From IMG/VR virus record IMGVR_UViG_3300035672_000076, positions 1 through 29,738 of that record: a DNA stretch of 29,738 bases; one strand, 5' to 3'. How positions within the stretch are numbered: the first letter of the stretch is position 1; each line of letters opens with the position of its first letter. Both the position numbers and the translations under genes were made by a program. Below the pieces are notes generated by a model. It made no database searches, had not been told where the DNA came from, and was given only the letters and a program-made list of their open reading frames with translations. Source of the DNA: a virus. This document shows, one piece after another, positions 1-7,531 of this stretch.

Positions 1-2079
1 GATGATGGCGAGCGTCTGCGCCTTGGTCGCTGGCGCCGTGCCCTCCATCAATTCGGGAATACCCTCATCCTCTTGTTCGACCGGAGTGACGGCCGCTCCG
101 GTCGAAGGTCTCGGATCAAACAGGTCCGGCGCGATCGGCGCCGACAGTTGTGCTAGTTCGGCCGCGCGCTGTGCCCATCGGGCTTCTGTCCACGCCCACA
201 ACCCGACGTGATGTGTCAGCGCCGTGTTGTAGACGCGGCAATCGAGCCAGTGGTTCGGACCCTTGCGGACCCAGATTCGTTCGCCGTCGTCATCTTTTTT
301 GACGTATTCCGACGACATGTGCCGGAAATATTCGTCAGTCGTATCGGCTGGCCAATGACAGTATCCGGTCGGAAAGCCCGCTTTGTTTTCTTTCGGCACC
401 CGCGCCAGATAGATCATCAGCGCGGCCTTGAGACCGTAAGTACCGACCAACCAAATCTTGACGCCGTATCGTTTCGAGCGGCCGGCTTGCGGCCCGGAGT
501 GTTTTACCTCCGCCGCCTTGGCGCCGAAGATCGCGGGCTTTGACCAGCCGTCTTCGCCTTTTAACGCAAGCGCATTGTGCCTACGCTTCACCCAGAGACT
601 GACCGGATCGATATTGTAGCCGCTGTCGACCCCGATCAGGTCATCGGCGAGCTTCGCGCCGCTCGCAAGACGGAAGCCTTGATCCACGATGATATCGAGC
701 TTCGGCCAGGCACCTTCGAATGCGACGTCGGTCGCGCCGGACAGATACCCGTAACCGACAAGCCAGTTTTCCTTGTTCGGTCCCCAACCGACCCGCTCCC
801 AATAAAGCCCGTCACCTTGCACGTCGACTGCAAGCGTGAAGTACATTGCGCCAGACGGCGCGGTTCCGCGGTGCCATTCGGATTCACGGCGGGATGATAG
901 CACTTCCCACGGCGGCCCCTCGCCCTTGGCCTCCCACGAGCGCCCAAGGCCAGCGTTCTGAAAAGGCTTCTGCAGTTCCGGATCGTCGCCGGCGTCAGCT
1001 TCTTGTCGCGCCAGTTCGTCCCAGGTTTCGAAAGAAACGATCTCTCCTATCTGCGCGTAACTATGATCGAGGCGGGCTTCGTGCGGTGCCCGCCACTTAT
1101 CGGCTTCGCTCCGGTGCATCGTCAGCGGCGGCACAACGCCATCCGCATCGGGAACGGTCGGAATCCAGCATGCTCCACGCGCAAGCGATTTGATTTCCGG
1201 CTTGTCGGCGTCAATATGTTCGGTCTTGCACGACGGACAGAACCAGCGGCAATGAAAAGGCGGCGTCTTGTTGCGTTGGATGTCTTCGAAGCGAACGTCC
1301 GAGATCATTCCGCACGCGTCGTTCTTGCAGGCCATGTAGAAGCGGCGTTGATCGCTTCCCATATACTCGCGATCAATATCCTTACCCTTCATCACCGGGG
1401 TCGAGATATCGAGCACCTTGGCGAGCCCGAAGCGGCGATAGGTTTTGAGCCGCTTGTCGGACAGGCTCTTCGGATCACCCTCGCCTTCCGCGTCGTCGGT
1501 CCACGCTGACCGATCGTCACGGATCATGAAGCGGATCGAGTGCTGCCGCAGCGTGGCCGCGGAATTAGCACCCGCGAACAGAATGTAGCCACCCTTGAAG
1601 CGCAGCCGGTTCGCAACCGACCCTTCTCCCGACCGGGACTTTTGGGCGCTGACAACTCCGCCCTTCTGCGGGTTGAGAACGTCGGTTACCGCGATCGTCG
1701 GATCGAGCTTCTCAACCCTCCAGTCTTTCGCGGCACTCACGGTCGGACCGACATACATGCCCGGGCCAGGCGTCTTGTGCGCGATGTAACCGATCCAGTT
1801 GCAGGCGACTTCGGAGCCGCCTGACTGCGCGGCCTTGACAAGGATGACGTTCTCGCAAGGATCATCCGGCGAGAGCCGGTCCATGATCTCAACGAGTTCG
1901 GGCGCTACGTCGTTGCTCCATTGCCCGGGCAGTACAGAAGCTTCGGCCGATACCACACGCTCTTCGGCGGCCCATTCCGAAACCCGCTTACGTGGATCCG
2001 GGCGAAGCGCCTTAGACGCTGTCCTTTCGACGATGCGTCCGTTGGACTTGATGCGCGCATCACTGAACTCCTGCAGCAT
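1..2079 (-). CDS. Phage terminase large subunit, GpA family (C-terminus beyond window)
   Basis: This is the ATPase-nuclease motor that cuts concatemeric phage DNA and pumps it into proheads. The first 693 codons are present and the frame is still open at the left edge. The Walker A-like segment AAQSGGSE is at residues 83-90, followed by ANSAATLR near 171-178. The Walker B/EGEGDP segment lies at 184-202 but reads IRDDRSAW where GpA proteins usually have a DE pair. A cysteine cluster (C251, C256, C277, C281, C284) precedes a nuclease half with VDVQGDGLYW (from 418) and VDSGYN (from 484), both typical of the family. The ATG at 2079 has AGAGGA 11 nt upstream and an in-frame stop lies just before it. 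It overlaps the end of the small-subunit gene by 20 nt. The GpA assignment is secure; activity of the altered Walker B is not. Confidence 0.95.
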   Translation of the reverse strand, partial: MLQEFSDARIKSNGRIVERTASKALRPDPRKRVSEWAAEERVVSAEASVLPGQWSNDVAPELVEIMDRLSPDDPCENVILVKAAQSGGSEVACNWIGYIAHKTPGPGMYVGPTVSAAKDWRVEKLDPTIAVTDVLNPQKGGVVSAQKSRSGEGSVANRLRFKGGYILFAGANSAATLRQHSIRFMIRDDRSAWTDDAEGEGDPKSLSDKRLKTYRRFGLAKVLDISTPVMKGKDIDREYMGSDQRRFYMACKNDACGMISDVRFEDIQRNKTPPFHCRWFCPSCKTEHIDADKPEIKSLARGACWIPTVPDADGVVPPLTMHRSEADKWRAPHEARLDHSYAQIGEIVSFETWDELARQEADAGDDPELQKPFQNAGLGRSWEAKGEGPPWEVLSSRRESEWHRGTAPSGAMYFTLAVDVQGDGLYWERVGWGPNKENWLVGYGYLSGATDVAFEGAWPKLDIIVDQGFRLASGAKLADDLIGVDSGYNIDPVSLWVKRRHNALALKGEDGWSKPAIFGAKAAEVKHSGPQAGRSKRYGVKIWLVGTYGLKAALMIYLARVPKENKAGFPTGYCHWPADTTDEYFRHMSSEYVKKDDDGERIWVRKGPNHWLDCRVYNTALTHHVGLWAWTEARWAQRAAELAQLSAPIAPDLFDPRPSTGAAVTPVEQEDEGIPELMEGTAPATKAQTLAII

Positions 2080-2725
2080 CAAGGGCCGGTTCCTCTAACT
2101 CGTCGCCGGCGTCGTCATCCTCCGGCTTGTCCAAATCGTTGGCGAGCGCATCGAGAAGCTTCCTGACTTCCTCATCGAGGATCGCGCGCGCGGCGCGCTC
2201 GTCACTTGCATTGGCAACTCGCGGCGCGCAGATCGATGGCAGAGAAAGCAGGCGATCCCGCAGCCGGCGAAACACGTTGAAGGTCCGGGTCTCGACGTCG
2301 CCGCTGTCACAGGTCCGTTCCAGCCGATCCTCAAGGTCGAGGCGATCATTCTCCGCCTGGTAGGCGGCGCTGGTTTCCTTGTGCTTCAGATAGCCTTTCG
2401 ACTTCGGCGGGCGGTCGTCAGTTGCCGGCTGTGTCGCCGCCGGTGGCGCTTCATCAGTCGCGGCGACGCCAAGGTCCAGCCCCGGATTGCGTAGCGCCTG
2501 CGCCGGATCGGTATGCTCGCCGATCGCACGATCATACGCGACGATGTTGACCAGAATTTCCGACCCTTCACGGCGGACCGTCAACACCTTGCCGTCAACC
2601 AGCTTCTTAACCCGCTTCGAAACGCTCTGTTTCGACTTCCGCTTGATCCGCGCCAGTTCTGAGATCGAAACCCAAAGGTCTGAATTCTCGACCGCTGTCC
2701 CGCCGTCAACCGGTTGACCGCTCAA
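2060..2725 (-). CDS. Probable terminase small subunit (Nu1-like), HTH protein
   Basis: The 221-residue protein should recognise the packaging site and hand it to the large terminase encoded immediately downstream. The N-terminal 60 residues form a winged-helix/HTH unit (VSISELARIKRKSKQSVSKR, then the wing). A charged, Ala/Pro-rich linker follows, then a helical segment resembling other phage packaging small subunits (around DVETRTFNVFRRLRDRL), and an acidic tail. No ATG fits. I chose TTG at 2725 because AGGAG lies 6 nt upstream; a TTG at 2731 would abut that Shine-Dalgarno sequence. The start region is embedded in repeated GTCAAC motifs, which may mean self-binding. It could instead be a MarR-like regulator, but position next to the terminase and the two-part architecture favour TerS. 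Confidence 0.75.
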   Translation of the reverse strand: MSGQPVDGGTAVENSDLWVSISELARIKRKSKQSVSKRVKKLVDGKVLTVRREGSEILVNIVAYDRAIGEHTDPAQALRNPGLDLGVAATDEAPPAATQPATDDRPPKSKGYLKHKETSAAYQAENDRLDLEDRLERTCDSGDVETRTFNVFRRLRDRLLSLPSICAPRVANASDERAARAILDEEVRKLLDALANDLDKPEDDDAGDELEEPALDAAGVQ

Positions 2726-2751
2726 CGTCAACTCCTGTCAACCCCGTCAAC
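2705..2751. repeat. Cluster of GTCAAC repeats with a 14-bp palindrome
   Basis: GTCAAC occurs at 2705, 2727, 2737 and 2746, with a near copy (CTCAAC) at 2721 and an inverted copy forming the perfect palindrome GTCAACCGGTTGAC at 2705-2718. The last three direct copies are spaced 9-10 bp, about one helical turn. The cluster covers the Shine-Dalgarno and first codons of the small-terminase gene. It could be a small-terminase binding (packaging) site or an autoregulatory operator; that role is inference. Confidence 0.6.
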
Positions 2752-2862
2752 CCTGCGAAAAATCATGGAAACTACAAAACTGTCGGGGTTCGAATTACTC
2801 GCCACGGGAAAGGTTTCAGGAAGGACCCGGAGACCCCCCACCCCCTCCATTTGTCTTAAGGC

Positions 2863-2898
2863 GGGCCGCTTGCGAAGGGCAACCTCAACAAGCGGCCC
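2863..2898. repeat. Perfect 10-bp inverted repeat, 16-nt loop
   Basis: GGGCCGCTTG at 2863-2872 is mirrored by CAAGCGGCCC at 2889-2898. Neither strand has a T-run after the stem, so it does not look like an intrinsic terminator. It lies about 140 bp upstream of the small-terminase start and may be an RNA structure in that leader or a protein-binding site. Confidence 0.55.
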
Positions 2899-2936
2899 GA
2901 AGTTCAACAAGGCGCTACCGCATACCCTATGCAAAC

Positions 2937-2971
2937 AAAAACGCCCGACAGATCGAAGCCTGCCGGGCGTT
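2937..2971 (-). terminator. Intrinsic terminator facing the terminase genes
   Basis: On the leftward strand, a stem of AACGCCCG plus CA (one internal mismatch) with a 10-nt loop is followed by TTTTTGTTT. The stem pairs 2940-2950 with 2961-2971 and the T-run begins at 2941. It is the strongest terminator signature in the window and stands between the NusG-like gene and the packaging genes. Confidence 0.75.
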
Positions 2972-3087
2972 GGTTCCAGATTGTGTGGAATGGATGCTTA
3001 CTTCATGGCTCAATCTCCGAGCGTAATGGACGTTCTGTGGTGAACGACGCGTCACGACCTTTGCAGGTCCTGTACCCTATGACATGC

Positions 3088-3114
3088 AAAAGCCCCGGAC
3101 TATGCCGGGGCTTT
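3088..3114 (-). terminator. GC-rich terminator hairpin after the NusG-like gene, nested in an outer repeat
   Basis: AAAGCCCCGG (3089-3098) pairs perfectly with CCGGGGCTTT (3105-3114) around a 6-nt loop, giving TTTT on the leftward strand and a weaker TTT on the other. An outer 8-bp arm pair, CTGTACCC (3070-3077) and GGGTACAG (3115-3122), encloses it. It lies about 120 bp past the stop of the NusG-like gene and may act in both directions. Confidence 0.65.
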
Positions 3115-3234
3115 GGGTACAGTGCAGGCTGCGGGAACAGGATGGTTTTCCTGTTCGGTCCGCCAAGCCTCGCTTGTGAGGGTGACTTCGCTGGCCCTTC
3201 CAGCGCATCGGAGGAGTGCAAGGTGGACTGATTC

Positions 3235-3840
3235 TCAAATTGGCGCAATCTGATCCGGTGACACGACCATGCGCCGCAAGCATCCAAACAGTTTTATTTC
3301 TAGATGGACGCGGCCCGACTTTTCGATTTTCTCGATCTTTGCGGTGAAGTGCTTCATGATATCGCCCACAATCACCACGGCATCGTCCACCTTGAAGCTG
3401 TGAACAACCTTCTCCGGCAAGGGTCGGTTCAGTCCAGCCTCGATCTTATGCATCAACACGACGTCGACATCATCGATAACGAGCTCATCGCCATTCAGCT
3501 TGCGCACCACATTAACTGCGCCGGGCGCAAGGTCGATTGAGGCCCAAAAGAGCGAATTCAACCGGCTCGGCGACAAGATGATGCCGGGCATGACGCCGGA
3601 CCTCACCATCCGCGTGTAGCGCTTCCCCGAAGCGCCGTCCTTGGCTGACTCTTCCTTCGGATAATTCGGCCACCAAGCCCCGATGCCGCGGCGCCTTAGG
3701 CTGTCGCGCGCCGTCTGTTCGTAGCCCGGTCGCACGATGATCATCACCATGCCATCGGCCGGAACGTAGTTTTGCCCGTCATCTAGGATTTGGCCCTTGA
3801 AAGCCTGCTCCAAATTCCCTTTTTCCACTGCCATCAGCAT
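3235..3840 (-). CDS. NusG/RfaH-like transcription elongation (antitermination) protein
   Basis: The 201-residue protein has the two-domain form of NusG paralogues. An NGN-like domain (about 27-130: MVMIIVRPGYEQTARDSL, then the region of GVMPGIILSPSR) binds the RNA polymerase clamp. A KOW domain (about 147-201: FKVDDAVVIVGDIMKHFTAK, then LFGCLRRMVVSPDQIAPI) usually contacts a partner. The length matches bacterial NusG rather than the shorter NGN-only proteins. The ATG at 3840 has GAGGG just upstream; a second ATG at 3834 is possible. It is the last gene before two terminators and then the packaging genes, the position that Q-type antiterminators occupy in lambdoid phages. The NusG-family call is good; specific antitermination of the terminase operon is inference. 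Confidence 0.85.
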   Translation of the reverse strand: MLMAVEKGNLEQAFKGQILDDGQNYVPADGMVMIIVRPGYEQTARDSLRRRGIGAWWPNYPKEESAKDGASGKRYTRMVRSGVMPGIILSPSRLNSLFWASIDLAPGAVNVVRKLNGDELVIDDVDVVLMHKIEAGLNRPLPEKVVHSFKVDDAVVIVGDIMKHFTAKIEKIEKSGRVHLEIKLFGCLRRMVVSPDQIAPI

Positions 3841-3860
3841 GTTCCCTCACCCTCTCCTGT

Positions 3861-5042
3861 TCACTTGAAATCTTCCTGCAAATCCTGTTCGCTCATCAGC
3901 GCGTCCAAAGAGCCGGTCGGCGACAGCTTGCCATCGATGCGCGGCGGCCAATCCCAAGGCGCTTCGATACCGCGGCGCTGAGCGTCGCCGATGCCGCGCG
4001 TGACCACGAACTGAGGCCGGTTGCCGCGCACGTGCTCGCTGAGGAAGTTCGCCCATGCCGCGATTTGCTGGCGATCCTCGATGAACGGCCAGCTTGACGG
4101 CGGTCCGGCATCGGCAAATTTCAAGACTTGCGGCGTGATTTCGCCGGCGTAGACCAGCCCGTTCCGGCCTTCGAACGGTCGCGTTTTTGCAACCGCGTAG
4201 ATCGCAAGGATCGCCCTGCCCTCAACGCTATCGAGCTCAAAGCCGGTGATGCCGGCAGGTTTCGCATCGGGCGCGTAGGCCGCGAAGCCTGGCCAGGCTT
4301 CGCGTTCCCGCAAAAACAGGTGCGCGCCGAGCACGTTTGGCGGTCTGCGCTGCGCTTTGCGCCAGGCGACGTAGCCGCGAGCTGCTTGCCGGGCCTGCGT
4401 TCGCTGATCTGCGTTCAGCGCTTGCCACTCGTGCTGCGCGATCGACTGACGCAGGATCGGTTCCTGCCAATCTTCTTGAAATTCTTTCCAGCCTTCCAGG
4501 TCCACACTCCCCCCGGAGGGGGGCTGGGGGGGAGATTCAGGTTCAGGTTCAGAGGTTAGGCCCTGTCCAGAGTGGTAGGGCTGCGGTAGGGCTGCGGTAG
4601 GGCTAAGCGAATTCTCGGCCTCATTTGCCCCTTCCCCGTGGATAGGGGCAATCGCTGCGGTTTCACCGTCATGCAGCCCCGCCGCGCGTGCCTCGATATC
4701 GTCGGTATCGGCATCGAGCAGCAGCCGGATCAGGTCGCTGGAGCGCTTGCCGCGGCCGTCGCCATTTCGCGTTCCCTTTTCATCGATCCACTGCGGTAAC
4801 CGGGCGATGGCGCCGATCTCTTCAAGCCAGGCGAGGCGGCGCCGAACCGTCTGCGCGGACAACTCGGTGTCATCGGCAAGCGAAGGCACGCTGACGAAGC
4901 AATAGCCGTCGCCATCGACATAGAGCGTCGCCATAGACAGCACGAGCTTGGCCTGCGAATTGTTCAGCCGCAGATTGCGAGCCCAGGCGTGGGCTTCATC
5001 TGCAGCAATGCGGCGCGGCCGCTTTTTCTTATCGATCGCCAA
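3861..5042 (-). CDS. HTH replication-initiation/organiser-like phage protein
   Basis: The 393-residue protein has an N-terminal winged-helix domain of the type found in phage O-like and DnaD-like replication proteins (about 15-100; LSMATLYVDGDGYCFVSVPS, then TELSAQTVRRRLAWLEEIG). A low-complexity linker follows (about 130-185, with SEPEPE and PPQPPSGG) and then a helical C-terminal part (YVAWRKAQRRPP...FLREREAW) common in such proteins. The start is TTG at 5042 with GGTGG upstream; the HTH begins too early for a later start. It overlaps the preceding gene by 14 nt, so the two are coupled. The linker DNA contains 11-bp and 6-bp tandem repeats. Replication is inferred from architecture and from nearby helicases; a transcriptional role is possible. 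Confidence 0.6.
   Translation of the reverse strand: MAIDKKKRPRRIAADEAHAWARNLRLNNSQAKLVLSMATLYVDGDGYCFVSVPSLADDTELSAQTVRRRLAWLEEIGAIARLPQWIDEKGTRNGDGRGKRSSDLIRLLLDADTDDIEARAAGLHDGETAAIAPIHGEGANEAENSLSPTAALPQPYHSGQGLTSEPEPESPPQPPSGGSVDLEGWKEFQEDWQEPILRQSIAQHEWQALNADQRTQARQAARGYVAWRKAQRRPPNVLGAHLFLREREAWPGFAAYAPDAKPAGITGFELDSVEGRAILAIYAVAKTRPFEGRNGLVYAGEITPQVLKFADAGPPSSWPFIEDRQQIAAWANFLSEHVRGNRPQFVVTRGIGDAQRRGIEAPWDWPPRIDGKLSPTGSLDALMSEQDLQEDFK
4535..4604. repeat. Short tandem repeats in the linker of the replication-type gene
   Basis: An 11-nt unit GGTAGGGCTGC is repeated 2.8 times at 4574-4604, and a GTTCAG-type hexamer is repeated three times at 4535-4552. The 11-nt period is not a multiple of three, so the copies are read in different frames (SPTA, ALPQ, PYHS), and gain or loss of one unit would shift the frame. 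Confidence 0.7.
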
Positions 5043-5541
5043 GAGCCACCTTCTTGAAGGGCAACGCCGCGCACGGCGGCGGCATATCTTTCGGATACAT
5101 TTGAAATACGAGAAGTCCGGCCTTCGTTTTGCCGACGTAGTGAAACCCGGCCTTGATCCAAATCCAGCCGAAAGAGGGAACGCCGCGCGTTAGGATGGGA
5201 TCAACTTTGCCGGCGTCGATAAAGGTAACCAAGCCGAGTTCTGGCGGCTCACCGAAATGCGCCCGCGTCGCGGCGAGCGCCTGCTTGACCAGTTCGATTG
5301 AGCCGCCGGCATCTTCGCTTCGAAATGCGGAGCACATCCACGCTCCCGCCCAATCGTGCTTGACATACTCGGCAAAGGGCCACGACGTTACCCAAAATGC
5401 TTTCGCGCAATCGGAAAGCAGAACGAGGCAGCGGCCCGGCGGCACAAATTGCTTTGAACCAACCGACTGCCGGTTGTAATGCCGGTCGGCTAAGACGCGC
5501 GCAGCTGGGTCAGCTCGATTTGAGAGTTGCCAGCGCATCAT
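5029..5541 (-). CDS. Conserved phage hypothetical, acetyltransferase-like
   Basis: The 170-residue protein has a pattern I associate with a widespread phage protein of unknown function: ADRHYNRQ near the start, FVPPGRCLVLL, AFWVTSWPFAEYVKHDWAGA, CSAFRSED, LVTFIDAGKV, then GFHYVGKTKAGLLVF. The alternating strands and the Arg/Gly-rich turn resemble a GNAT fold, but I see no certain acetyl-CoA motif. I placed the start at the first ATG of ATGATG (5541) because AGGTG lies 5 nt upstream; a TTG at 5577 would add 12 residues of low-quality sequence. The 3' end overlaps the HTH replication-type gene. Function unknown. Confidence 0.65.
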   Translation of the reverse strand: MMRWQLSNRADPAARVLADRHYNRQSVGSKQFVPPGRCLVLLSDCAKAFWVTSWPFAEYVKHDWAGAWMCSAFRSEDAGGSIELVKQALAATRAHFGEPPELGLVTFIDAGKVDPILTRGVPSFGWIWIKAGFHYVGKTKAGLLVFQMYPKDMPPPCAALPFKKVALGDR

Positions 5542-5653
5542 GCCTGCACCTGTGGACAACTCGGAGAACGGGGACAACCACGCCTCAAATCACCCTTGCG
5601 AGGCGACGAAGGGACGCGCGCGTGAGAGGATGGGACTGTGGAAAAGCCTGCGG

Positions 5654-7531
5654 TCATTTGCGACCTCGAAGCATCGAAAGCACGCCTTCCATGTGCTGCT
5701 TGGCGTGATCCTTGGCGTCGCGGCGATCGTCGTCAGTCTCGCCCTTGTCCTGCATCAGGCCGGTGAACTGGCTGGCCTTGAGGTTGAGCGTCATCATCAC
5801 GAACGGGTCGGTGCCGAGATCGGTCACGAGGTAATAGGCCAGAACGGAATCCCGCTGCCCCATGCGATGGGCGCGATCTTCCGCCTGGCGATGTACGGCC
5901 GGTGACCAGTCCAGTTCGACAAACACCACGACGCGGGCCCGGGCCTGCAACCCGTCAATGCCTGTCGCCGTGCGCAGCGAGATCAGGCAAAGGTTTGTGT
6001 CGCCGCGCGCGAACGCGTTGAGGGCATCGTCCTTTTGCGTCTTGTCTTGCCGGCCGGTGATGCAGACCGGCTTGAACTCTTCAAGCGCCTCGAGGATGCC
6101 GTCGGTCACGGCGTGATGGTGCAGGAAAACGAGTGTCGGTTCGTCTGCCTCCATCAACCCGCGCAGGAAGGCGATCGCCGCCGGCAGCTTTGCCAGCGCC
6201 GTGGCGCGGCGAGTTTGCCGGATCGCCTCGGATTCCATTCGCGCGCGGTCGAAGGGATCATTGATCTCCTCGGCGCGCCGTGCGAGCTCCGCGGCTTCCT
6301 TGACCATGTCGGCGAAGATGCCTTGATCGCCCGCGATCGGCTCAATGACGCGGCGCTTGGCCGGTAGCTCCAGCTGCACCTCGTCCTTGCGCCTGCGCAG
6401 CATCAGGCGGCGGTCGCGCAGGTACTCGCCGAGCACTTCGGGATCCTGCACGATGATCTTGTTGTCCACGTAGGCGCACCAATCCCGCTCGAACGCCGCC
6501 CGCGTGCCGAGCGCGCCCCGGCAGAGCGTGTTGACCACGCTGTGCATCTCGATGCCGTGATTGTAGATCGGCGTGCCGGACAGCCCCGCGACGTTGTCCG
6601 CAGCCTTGGCCACGGCCGTGCAGGCGTCATGTTTGCGCGTGTTAGGATGCCGCAGCTCCTGACATTCGTCGAAGATGACGGTCTTGACGCCGCGCTCAAT
6701 CAGGAAATCGGACCACGCGTGCAGCACCAGGTAATGCACGATGTAGACATCCGCCGCAGGTGTACTGTCGAACCGCTTTCCGCCGTTGAGAGAGACAACG
6801 CGCAGGCCTTCCGCGAGGTGGCTTTCCGGCAAAGTGTTGACGTGCATGAATTCGACGATCTTCTTTTCCCAGTGCCGCTGCACATGCGGCTGCACGACAA
6901 TCGCGGCCGGCCAGGATGCGATGCGGTCGAGGAAGCCGAAGGCCTGCACGGTCTTGCCGAGCCCCATGTCGTCCGCCAGAAGCCCCTTGCGCACGGCGCA
7001 AAGGAAGGCGACGCCCTCGGTCTGGAACGGCAACAGCCGCCCCCGGAAATAGCGGCCGGCCGCGGCTTCTGCCGGCACGGACGCGGCGATATGCCTCTCG
7101 GCGACCAGTTGCCGGTACATGCGGTCGAACATCGCGGACGCTGCTTCCGTCATCTTCAGCGGGAAGCGATGCAGCAAGAGCAAGAGTTCGTCGAACGAGC
7201 CGAGCGTTGCGGGGAACGAAATCGACTTGACGCTGTCCGATGCCGTTGAATCATTGCCGAACAGCTTCCGCGCCATGATGATGGCGTGCGCTGAGCCCGT
7301 AATCTTCCAGCGGGGCCAGGATGGCGACTTCGGGTCGTCCGGCTCGGAATAATCAAGAACCCCGACCGCGCCCTCCAGCGGCGGCCGCGTCAGGACCGTC
7401 GGCAGTGAAACGCTCGGCTCTTCCGCGCGCCACGCCAGATCGAGCGCAGCCTTGATCAGCGGCGAATTCCAGAATTCGTCGCCGTCATCAGTCGCGTCTG
7501 TGGGCACGAGCGCGTTCACTTCAGGCGTCAT
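5654..7531 (-). CDS. SNF2-family DEAD/DEAH-box helicase (translocase)
   Basis: The 625-residue protein carries both RecA-like domains of SNF2 ATPases, which translocate on double-stranded DNA and remodel forks or protein-DNA complexes. Seen directly: the Q-like motif LLPFQTEGVAFL (about 166-177), Walker A in ADDMGLGKT (186-194), Walker B as DECQ (288-291) instead of the usual DEAH, motif III SGTP (318-321), the helicase-C segment TLVFLHHHAVTDGILEAL, and motif VI RQAEDRAHRMGQ. The motif set resembles the SMARCAL1/HepA-type branch. The N-terminal 150 residues match nothing I recognise. It overlaps the preceding gene by 11 nt. A role in phage DNA replication or recombination is inferred from the family and the adjacent replication-type gene. 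Confidence 0.9.
   Translation of the reverse strand: MTPEVNALVPTDATDDGDEFWNSPLIKAALDLAWRAEEPSVSLPTVLTRPPLEGAVGVLDYSEPDDPKSPSWPRWKITGSAHAIIMARKLFGNDSTASDSVKSISFPATLGSFDELLLLLHRFPLKMTEAASAMFDRMYRQLVAERHIAASVPAEAAAGRYFRGRLLPFQTEGVAFLCAVRKGLLADDMGLGKTVQAFGFLDRIASWPAAIVVQPHVQRHWEKKIVEFMHVNTLPESHLAEGLRVVSLNGGKRFDSTPAADVYIVHYLVLHAWSDFLIERGVKTVIFDECQELRHPNTRKHDACTAVAKAADNVAGLSGTPIYNHGIEMHSVVNTLCRGALGTRAAFERDWCAYVDNKIIVQDPEVLGEYLRDRRLMLRRRKDEVQLELPAKRRVIEPIAGDQGIFADMVKEAAELARRAEEINDPFDRARMESEAIRQTRRATALAKLPAAIAFLRGLMEADEPTLVFLHHHAVTDGILEALEEFKPVCITGRQDKTQKDDALNAFARGDTNLCLISLRTATGIDGLQARARVVVFVELDWSPAVHRQAEDRAHRMGQRDSVLAYYLVTDLGTDPFVMMTLNLKASQFTGLMQDKGETDDDRRDAKDHAKQHMEGVLSMLRGRK

Larger units (their letters stand above)
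2726..3234. other. Gene-free stretch between NusG-like and terminase genes
   Basis: No convincing reading frame is visible on either strand. The stretch holds the GTCAAC repeats at its left end, a perfect 10-bp inverted repeat at 2863-2898, and two terminator-type hairpins at 2937-2971 and 3088-3114. The nonamer TACCCTATG occurs at 2923-2931 and again at 3073-3081, immediately beyond each hairpin on the leftward strand. I see no tRNA cloverleaf. It looks like a control region between early and packaging genes. Confidence 0.7.

Noticed and set aside
2789-2812. GGTTCGAAT followed by CCA, like the T-arm and 3' end of a tRNA
   Set aside because: The flanking bases do not form the T-stem and no acceptor, D or anticodon arms fit.
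6542-7249. A 235-codon rightward frame opposite the SNF2 gene
   Set aside because: A shadow of the SNF2 gene with no ribosome binding site and no recognisable domain.
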